The notes under the pieces are model-generated. The model searched no databases, was not told the origin of the DNA, and saw only the letters and a program-made list of their open reading frames with translations. A stretch of 64,000 nt of DNA from Tieghemostelium lacteum (Eukaryota; Evosea; Eumycetozoa; Dictyosteliales; Raperosteliaceae): NCBI GenBank assembly GCA_001606155.1, contig LODT01000039.1, forward strand, positions 806,001 through 870,000. The letters are read 5' to 3'. Position 1 is the stretch's first letter; each line of letters opens with the position of its first letter. The position numbers and the translations under genes are program-made. Positions 57,369-64,000 of this stretch are shown piece after piece.

Positions 57369-58325
57369 TTATTGAAGATTTAAATCCATGAGACATTTAG
57401 ATAGTTCAGTTGAAAATGAAGAAATATTAAGAATCTCATTGTATTTTGATAGTAATGATTTAGTTTGACTGATATCTAGTTGTGCATTATGTGGTCTTGG
57501 TGCACCAGATGGTTGACTATCAGTTGGTGTAATTAGAGATAACTGTTTACTACTAAGTGATAATATACCACCAATATCCAATGACATTTTATATTTGGTA
57601 GTTTGATGATCTGATGAGAAATGAAATATACCAGAAACCTCTTTATACTGTTCAGAACCCATAGATTTTATACGAATTAATTGTAGTGAACATTTAGCAA
57701 CATCATCAACTAGAGTGGGATAACGTATTTGCCAATTATCAATTTGAACTGGTGTACCTGATTTTGCTTGTAAAACTTGTTCAGTCATTACAATAACTGC
57801 TGATTCTTTGAGATTCTCTACTTGACCATAGAGAATAGGTACTCTTAGAATAACATTACAATCATTAGATTTCAGAGCTACAACCTCTGATTCTCTTTTA
57901 GTTACACCATAGTATGACAGAGGAGAGGTAACAGAATCACATTGATAAGGTGGTTGTTTACCATCAAATACATAATCAGTTGACAGTAGAAATAGATAAC
58001 TATTAAATTCTATTGCTAGTTTAGATAAATGTTCAGTTGCATCTACATTCAATTGAAATGTTTTATCTTTATCATTTTCACATATATCTGGTTTACGCTC
58101 AGCTGCACAATGAATTATAACATTAGGTTGAAACTTTTCAACGACCTTCTTTAGTTCACCTCTATCATTTAAATCACATTTAACTAGATTATATTGATCT
58201 TTATATTTATCAAATCTGCTAAATGCCAATCCCAAATATTCAATATCACTAGTTGATTTTAAAGCTCTTAGATAGGCTCTGCCTAATAGTCCTGATGCAC
58301 CAGTTAATAAGATTTTTAATTTCAT
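57369..58325 (-). CDS. mat2b: MAT2B-like protein (methionine adenosyltransferase regulatory subunit / RmlD family)
   Basis: Single exon, 318 aa. It is an extended short-chain dehydrogenase of the RmlD/dTDP-4-dehydrorhamnose reductase type: NADP-binding ILLTGASGLLGRAYL at the N terminus, VIIHCAAERKPDICEND, LLSTDYVFDGKQPPY and the YYGVTKRESE catalytic YxxxK. HCAAERxPD and the overall length are characteristic of eukaryotic MAT2B, which binds NADP and modulates the S-adenosylmethionine-forming subunit. Bacterial-type RmlD is the alternative, but no other dTDP-rhamnose genes are nearby. It lies 58 nt from the convergent SNIP1-like gene and 60 nt downstream of the SDR fusion gene on the same strand. 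Confidence 0.85.
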   Translation of the reverse strand: MKLKILLTGASGLLGRAYLRALKSTSDIEYLGLAFSRFDKYKDQYNLVKCDLNDRGELKKVVEKFQPNVIIHCAAERKPDICENDKDKTFQLNVDATEHLSKLAIEFNSYLFLLSTDYVFDGKQPPYQCDSVTSPLSYYGVTKRESEVVALKSNDCNVILRVPILYGQVENLKESAVIVMTEQVLQAKSGTPVQIDNWQIRYPTLVDDVAKCSLQLIRIKSMGSEQYKEVSGIFHFSSDHQTTKYKMSLDIGGILSLSSKQLSLITPTDSQPSGAPRPHNAQLDISQTKSLLSKYNEILNISSFSTELSKCLMDLNLQ

Positions 58326-58385
58326 GAAGATGAGTGCTGCTTTTGTAAAATTTAAAATTGAAATTAATTTATTTTTATTGATTCT

Positions 58386-60593
58386 TTATGGACTATTTGG
58401 CATGAACAAATTTACATTGGTCACTATTTCTCCAAGGTTAATAAGATCGTAATCAATGATACCTGTTGGTAGAGCTGGGTAGGTCAAAGGTAGAATGGCA
58501 AAGTTAATTTGATCATCTGCAAGGCAAGGTTTGACAAATGAATTGGTTTTAGTTGATTTAATTTCTTTCAATGAGAGATTCATGATATAGATTTTAATTG
58601 ATTGAGTTTTATAAAAGTTTTGAATTGATTCTAAATATGTTGATAATGATAGTTTAATGGAATTAAATGTAAGAATTGATGTGTCATCGGGAGTACTTGA
58701 AATTAAAGACATTGGATAAATGATTTTAGATTCACCTCCTGATGGCATTTTACTTGTCAATTGTGATACCATCATTAAAGGTGATATTAAATTGACATTT
58801 TGAATGGTTGTAAATTCATCACTATCATTTTTATCAATAACCATCATTGTTTGGTTTGATTCAAATTCTGAATAAACAAATCTAAAGTTTTCAAAATTTC
58901 TCCATTTTGATTTGGTTTCTGAATTCATTTGATTTAATTGATTATTGCTTAATGGTGTTCTATTGATTGAATTTAAAACAATCAAATCAATATTTGGAAA
59001 ATCGTTTTTAATTCTATCAATAAAGTGTTGTGTTTGTTGAATTTTTGAAAAATCAACTTGATAAATGCTGAATTGTCTGGATTGTGGTGTTTCTTGTCCA
59101 ATTTGATCCATTACTTTAGATGCCAATAGATATGGGTATCTGGTGGTACTGATCACATGATATCCCGAGTTTAATAATCTTGTAATGAATTGTAAACCCA
59201 ATTGTGATCTACCACCACTAACCAATGCAACTTTATGATCAACCAATATATTTGGAATCAAATCAGGAAATAAATTTATCTTTTGAGCACATAATCTACA
59301 TCTAAAATCACTGACAAGGAGTTTATCTAAAGTTTTATCAATATAGTGGGTGGTACGACCACACAAGAAACATTTTGAAGAACAATATGGGGATAATTCA
59401 GAGAGATTCAATGATTTCCATCTGTAAACTAGACTTTCAATAGAGTAAATTTCGTTTAAATCCAATGAAATTGGTTTAGAAAATGGAGATTCAAATGTAT
59501 AGTGTCGTACCATATCACTACATTTTACACCAGATCCATATTCTATTACGACATAACCGGATGCATACAATTCCGGAACACATAGGTTTTTACCATATAT
59601 ATTATATCTATGCTTTATAGACTTCATTAAAATGGTTGGATATCCTCTAAAATGGTATTTCATCATTCTTTTATCTAGAAAATTTTCATGACGTTCATTT
59701 AGAATATTTAATCTCTTATTGATTGAATTGATGGATTTTTGTGAGACATAGACCATATTTCCATCAAATGCATTTCTGACGCAATCTAAATCATAAAAAC
59801 TAACCAATTCTTCAACAGATCTACTGACTAATGTGATCAATTGAATGGGTCTATAGGGATAAGATGAGACTATAGTAATGGCTTTTTCAGTTTTTGCAAA
59901 GGTGTAACCATCTTTGGAAACATTCGAAATCTTATCAACAAGATCATTGGCAACTTGTTGAAATTTAATGTTACAATGTTCGAGGTTATCTGAAATGAAG
60001 AACAAATCAATATCAGATTTCATATATTGCGATGATTCTCCATGATATCTTTCGAATAGACCATGATAGAATTCGTTTTCTTTTAGATCTTTATAGAAGT
60101 GTTTGATAAGGTTTTGAATGATTTTTGGTAATTGTAGTTTAGAAATCATTCTGAGAGCAAATAGATGATTTCTGTAGAGAATCATTAGATATCTTGGTAG
60201 TGGATCTAAACATGCGGTAATTGAACCTCCAGATATCACAACTTTGGTATTTGGATGAATTGAGTTGAAATCAAAATCATCAAATATACCATTGGTGAAT
60301 ACTTTAAAGCATTCTTTGAAAAGTTCCAGTGTTGGATTAATTGAGAACTTTGGATTTACCTCATAATCATCGATATCTGGTGTTTTTGATTGGAATTCAA
60401 CTTCAAAATCATCATGTGGTTGTCGTTGAAAAAATGGATGGGAGGAGAAGTTGATATCAAATAAATAACATGGTATTAATGAACTTTCATTTTGGAATTC
60501 TTCAGAAGATACAGGAATGTTCTGTATCATACTTTTATAGAATCCAAAGTAGTTTTTTAATTGATTTTTTGTGTTGTCTTTCAATATAGGCAT
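58386..60593 (-). CDS. Nucleotidyltransferase-like / zinc finger / SDR fusion protein
   Basis: One frame of 735 aa. N-terminal half: KVVISGGSITACLDPLPRYL, followed ~85 residues later by MKSDIDLFFIS, a 'GGS...DxD' arrangement like a pol-beta-type nucleotidyltransferase fold. Middle: a cysteine cluster CSSKCFLCG...CRLCAQ (about residues 408-442) that could bind zinc. C-terminal third: a short-chain dehydrogenase domain with HKVALVSGGRSQLGLQF as nucleotide-binding loop and YPMSLIS in place of the catalytic Ser strand. The YxxxK motif reads FNSIK, so the catalytic Tyr is replaced by Phe, suggesting a weak or dead enzyme. The substrate is unknown. Its first 59 nt overlap the 3' end of the upstream OB-fold gene on the same strand in another frame, so the start is uncertain and the two might be one gene. 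Confidence 0.7.
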   Translation of the reverse strand: MPILKDNTKNQLKNYFGFYKSMIQNIPVSSEEFQNESSLIPCYLFDINFSSHPFFQRQPHDDFEVEFQSKTPDIDDYEVNPKFSINPTLELFKECFKVFTNGIFDDFDFNSIHPNTKVVISGGSITACLDPLPRYLMILYRNHLFALRMISKLQLPKIIQNLIKHFYKDLKENEFYHGLFERYHGESSQYMKSDIDLFFISDNLEHCNIKFQQVANDLVDKISNVSKDGYTFAKTEKAITIVSSYPYRPIQLITLVSRSVEELVSFYDLDCVRNAFDGNMVYVSQKSINSINKRLNILNERHENFLDKRMMKYHFRGYPTILMKSIKHRYNIYGKNLCVPELYASGYVVIEYGSGVKCSDMVRHYTFESPFSKPISLDLNEIYSIESLVYRWKSLNLSELSPYCSSKCFLCGRTTHYIDKTLDKLLVSDFRCRLCAQKINLFPDLIPNILVDHKVALVSGGRSQLGLQFITRLLNSGYHVISTTRYPYLLASKVMDQIGQETPQSRQFSIYQVDFSKIQQTQHFIDRIKNDFPNIDLIVLNSINRTPLSNNQLNQMNSETKSKWRNFENFRFVYSEFESNQTMMVIDKNDSDEFTTIQNVNLISPLMMVSQLTSKMPSGGESKIIYPMSLISSTPDDTSILTFNSIKLSLSTYLESIQNFYKTQSIKIYIMNLSLKEIKSTKTNSFVKPCLADDQINFAILPLTYPALPTGIIDYDLINLGEIVTNVNLFMPNSP

Positions 60594-61909
60594 GATAGAG
60601 AGTACTATTTATCGATTGGTCAATCCATGATATCAATAAAGATGATGGTTCTTTTGGATCAACTTCAGTGTATTTAAGTTGGCCAACAATTTTTAATTTG
60701 ATTCTCTCAACCAATACCCAATCATTTAGATAGTAGAATATTAGTCTTAAATTGTTCATCATTGCCTTTTCAATTGGGATCAATTTAACAATACCAACTA
60801 GTTGATCATATAGGCATCTTAAAATTGATAAAAATTTAAAATAATCACCAAAGAAATTAACAGTTTCTTTTAATTGTTTGCAAATATATTTACAATACTC
60901 TGTGTTGTCAGATAAATGAAGGTTGTTTTGAAAGAACTTGTGAAGTTGTGTTTTTTCATGATTGTGGAGTGAGTTGGCATCTAACACTTGAGGTGGTGTG
61001 TGTCCAAAAGAAGTACCAAGCGTTTCATGAGATGGATTATCACGAAGTAATTGATCTCTCAGTAGATTGTACTGAAAATAAATCCAATTAAAAGTCTTTA
61101 AATTCAATTGATTATCAAACTTTACATTACTACGAATCAATTGATAGTCTTCTATTTCAATATCACCATTTTCTTTGTATATCTTAAAATGGTTCAATTT
61201 AATGATGGAATGTAAAACATGTTGTTTTTTAGATAACTCCAGTGTACCCTTGTATGATGTCACACCATCAGTTATCTTTAAATCAACTTTCATTGTACTT
61301 GTAGGTCTATATGTTGATTGATGAACATAAACTAAAGTATCTGAAGATCCTTCAAATTCTAAGCATTTCCAATCTTTATCTTTAACTTCAATATTTTCTT
61401 TTGCAACTTTTTCAAAATAGCTATTTAATACATCAACTAGTAATCCGCAATCCACTTTAGAGTCCAAAGCCTCAAAATTTATCAAAACTGGTGAACCTAA
61501 TAAACTTTGTCCAACATTCAATTGTTCGCATGTTGCATTCAAAATATAACCTTTGGATTTCTGAACTTGAAATTGTGAAATTTTTATAATTGAAAATGTA
61601 GGGAATTGTTGCATCATTACAGCTTGATATAGATGTTTACTATCTGATAAAATAGTTCTGAATTTTCAAATTTATTAGTATTTCATTTTAACTATATTTC
61701 ATAAGTTTCTTAAATTATAATACCTACTCAAAATATTTATAATTTGGTGGTTGACTCTTTTCTTTTTGTTGTATAATTTGAACTATAACTGATCCAAGTC
61801 TGTTAATATCATCTGGTGAAAATAAAACCTTGACATTGGCTGAAGTATCCTCTTTAGCTTGAATAAGATAAGGTATTAAACAACAAGCAATGGGTAAATT
61901 TGAATTCAT
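60535..61909 (-). CDS. Protein with two RPA70N-like OB folds
   Basis: Exon 1 61909-61728, intron 61727-61658 (gtaggt...ttcag, 70 nt, phase 2), exon 2 61657-60535; predicted 434 aa. The join YKYFE|TILSDSKHLYQAVMM completes a segment resembling the N-terminal OB fold of RPA70 (RYRLLLSDGxxxxxAML followed by IIKISQFQVQKSKGYIL). A second such unit follows: MKVDLKITDGVTSYKGTLEL, then IIKLNHFKIYKENGDIEIEDYQLI. The C-terminal ~180 residues are helical and unrecognised. RPA70N domains bind ssDNA and checkpoint or repair proteins, so a role in DNA metabolism is possible but unproven. The frame ends inside the first codons of the next gene (59-nt overlap), which is unusual for a nuclear eukaryotic genome. 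Confidence 0.55.
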
Positions 61910-62254
61910 TTTGTAAGTAGATTAAAAATGTGCATGTCAAAGAGATAAATTCAAAAAAATTATGCAAGTTTTGAAAAAAATCACATTTTCAACACATATT
62001 TATTTTTCTTAGAATTCTAAACTTTAATATTTTTATTATTTGTATTGTAATAATCCATAGATTATTTAAGTTATTAGAATGAGTAGTTCGGATAACCCAC
62101 TTGATTTGGATTTTGTTTTTTGTTTTTTTTTCAAATAAAAAAAATTATCAGCAACATTGATTACAAATAACCTCCTCAACCACAAAACAGATCTTGAAAT
62201 TATAGAATTTCTTGTTTAAATAATGAACCGATCGAATTTAGATTGTCAAAATGG
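61910..62254. other. AT-rich spacer with a possible very small gene
   Basis: 345 nt between the OB-fold gene and the acidic protein gene. On the plus strand an ATG at 62079 opens a short dictyostelid-like start (MSSSDNPLDLDF), and after an AT-rich stretch a frame LITNNLLNHKTDLEIIEFLV ends at about 62219. Joining them needs an intron of only ~30 nt (62122-62151, gttttt...atcag), shorter than the other introns here. A tiny protein gene is possible but not supported enough to call. Confidence 0.25.
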
Positions 62255-62670
62255 TTAATAGTTACTAAAACCTGATCTAACTAAATGTTTACATCTAGAA
62301 GTTGTAATGCCATATGCTATAGACATTTGATTGATTATTGATTGACTAGAATAGTTATTAGATAGAATTTGATAGATAATTTCTTTTTCTCTATCAGGTA
62401 TGGTTTCATTCTTTATATTAGCAACCACAGTTTCATCTTTTTTACTTAGACTAAATAACTCATCATTATCTTCATCATCCTCAACCATTTCTTCATCATC
62501 ATCACTGTTATCTACGATATCATCATCATTATTAATATATTCTTGATCTTCATCTTCATCATCATCATCAATATCATAAAACAATTCATTACTACTATCA
62601 CTTATAATATCATCTTCAATTTGTGCTTGTTCTTGATTTGATATATTATCATTATTATTAATATTAGTAC

Positions 62671-62711
<41 letters not shown>

Positions 62712-62833
62712 GAAAGGGGGTTATTTTGACTTGAAATACCCTCGTTCACTTGTTCTTGTTCCTGTTCATCCATATTTAATAGGAGTGGAGTGTGTTGTTG
62801 TTGTGGTTCACTGCTATTATTGGAAGCATTCAT
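62255..62833 (-). CDS. Acidic, poly-Asn protein of unknown function
   Basis: 192 aa from the ATG at 62833 (MNASNNSSEPQQQHTP). It has a Gln/Asn-rich N terminus with a long poly-Asn run, then a strongly acidic region (DDDDEDEDQEYINNDDD, DDDEEMVEDDEDNDE). The only non-biased part is the C-terminal ~60 residues (IPDREKEIIYQILSNNYSS then QSIINQMSIAYGITTSRC), which look helical and could be a small DNA- or protein-binding domain, perhaps helix-turn-helix. I do not recognise a family. In-frame codons continue upstream of the ATG to a possible acceptor (tttttag at ~62836), so an extra 5' exon cannot be ruled out. Confidence 0.6.
62678..62712 (-). repeat. (AAT)n microsatellite encoding poly-Asn
   Basis: In-frame trinucleotide run inside the acidic protein gene, encoding more than ten asparagines. 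Likely unstable in length between strains. Confidence 0.85.
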
Positions 62834-64000
62834 AGCTAAAAAATTTTTATCACCACTTGACAAAGTTTGTAGTCGCTATTTTTTTTGTTTTTTAGCAATC
62901 TCCAATCTCTATTCTAAATTTATAAGTGATAAAAAAAAAAAGTAAAAAAAAATTATAAAAACTCATGCCTATTTTTGGATTTTCAAAAAAATGACATTAA
63001 ATTAAATTAAAAAGTCTTTTTTATTTAATTTTTTTTTTTTAAAATTTACATTTTTATTCATTTAATAATACTTTTTAGTTTAACAGAAAGGTAAGAATAG
63101 AAAATATATAGAGAGAGAACTCTCAAAAAGAAACAATTTATAATTTGTATAGTGTTAGGGTTTTTAGAGAGATAGGATATTCAGGATAAAAAGAAAAAAA
63201 ATATTAATGACAATGAAGATAGAAAAAACTATTCATTTCATTTGTCTTTTAAGTTTACCTATATCAAGAAGAAATTATAAGTAATAGTTAGTGTTGTGGT
63301 GTGGGTGAATAAAAAATGTTTTTTAATTTTAAAATTAAAAATTTTATTCGTAATGACAAGAAGCGGAAAATACGCATTTCCTAAATTGTTAACAATAATA
63401 TTAATCATCCATGTGATTGCAATGAAAACAAAACATCTAAATTTCATTTTTCAAATCTTATAGCGTAATTATAGATCTAGTTTTTTTATATTTATGTGTT
63501 GTTTTTTTTGTTATTTTCAAAATTTATTATAATAATAACAAAACAAATTTATTTGTAATAATACCTCTTTATTTTATTCATTTGTTGTTGGACAGGAAAA
63601 AGAAATTCTAGAATTTCACTAGTTTTTATAACATTAATACTTGTAGAAAAATAGTTTTTAAACAAAAACCATAGAGGAAAAGCAACCAATTACAGATTTT
63701 GATATATTAATACCAAATTTCGAAATTTAGAATTTTTACTATTTTCAATTTTAGTATAAAGATCTAAATAGAGTTTCCTCCTCACTCACTCACACTCTCA
63801 AAGTAACTTGTGTGTTTCTTTTAAAATAGAAAAAAGCACACTTATTTTAGTTTAATATAAACATAATTAAAAGTAGGTTCTATAACATTTTAGAATTAAT
63901 TTTTTGAAGCAAAAAAAATATCACACTTTTAATTATTGTCATTGTATACAATAACCATAGTATTAGTATCAATAGAAGAGTAGTAATGGTATGTGTGTGG
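62834..64000. other. Gene-poor AT-rich right end of window
   Basis: About 1.17 kb without a supported gene. It contains A/T homopolymers, a GA-rich patch (~63108-63175), and at ~63775-63800 a CT/CA-rich tract (cctcctcactcactcacactctc) of the kind seen in dictyostelid promoters. The last bases contain ATG immediately followed by GTATGT (63986-63994), which could be a start codon next to a splice donor, or an open frame running out of the window. A 62-codon frame at 63259-63447 on the minus strand is biased and not accepted. Confidence 0.4.

Noticed and set aside
63259-63447. 62-codon minus-strand frame with hydrophobic residues
   Set aside because: Low-complexity AT-derived translation in a gene-poor region; no supporting context.
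1-64000. LTR retrotransposon, Polinton or other virus-like elements, CRISPR arrays
   Set aside because: No reverse transcriptase, integrase, capsid or polymerase frames, no long terminal repeats and no regularly spaced repeats were seen; the regular repeats present are coding microsatellites.

Overview
The window comes from a social amoeba (Dictyostelia). The DNA is AT-rich. Genes are tightly packed on both strands with short GT..AG introns (mostly about 58-117 nt). Poly-Asn and Ser/Thr tracts interrupt proteins, and several gene families are typical of dictyostelids (ABCC transporters, F-box/LRR-like proteins, ComC-like secreted proteins, a divergent actin). The species cannot be fixed from sequence alone; the compact layout would fit a group 1-3 dictyostelid. 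Exon joins given here were worked out by hand from GT/AG sites, reading phase and paralogue comparison.

Layout. 1-3.7 kb: 3' part of an ABCC/MRP-type transporter. 3.7-13.3 kb: a family cluster of two large paralogous unknown proteins (one with an F-box-like and LRR-like tail, one lacking the F-box segment), an F-box/LRR-like gene, and a broken F-box/LRR-like paralogue. 13.6-31.9 kb: five head-to-tail paralogues (about 1,100 aa each) of secreted, glycosylated, Ig-like/ComC-type proteins, with a decayed relic of a sixth copy between copies 1 and 2. Four copies share a phase-1 intron at the same site; copy 4 has lost it exactly. 32.0-35.1 kb: a convergent gene for a beta-solenoid-like, GPI-anchored surface protein. 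The 13.6-35.1 kb block therefore looks like a cell-surface/extracellular-matrix locus.

35.7-43.7 kb is mostly housekeeping: a PIH1-domain chaperone cofactor, transaldolase, a small unknown protein, exportin-4 and a secreted RNase T2. A long gene-free stretch (43.7-45.6 kb) separates the RNase from a divergent NEK-like kinase. 48.2-53.2 kb holds an Ariadne-type RBR ubiquitin ligase, a fusion of a Skp1-like domain to cytochrome b5, and an ankyrin-DHHC palmitoyltransferase. 53.2-57.3 kb holds a divergent actin lacking most of the D-loop, a frameshifted PiggyBac-type transposase gene and a SNIP1-like FHA protein.

57.3-64 kb: MAT2B-like protein, a nucleotidyltransferase-like/zinc-finger/SDR fusion, a tandem OB-fold (RPA70N-like) protein whose frame overlaps the fusion gene by 59 nt, an acidic poly-Asn protein, and gene-poor AT-rich DNA. 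No tRNA, rRNA, CRISPR array, LTR element or retrovirus-like element was recognised.
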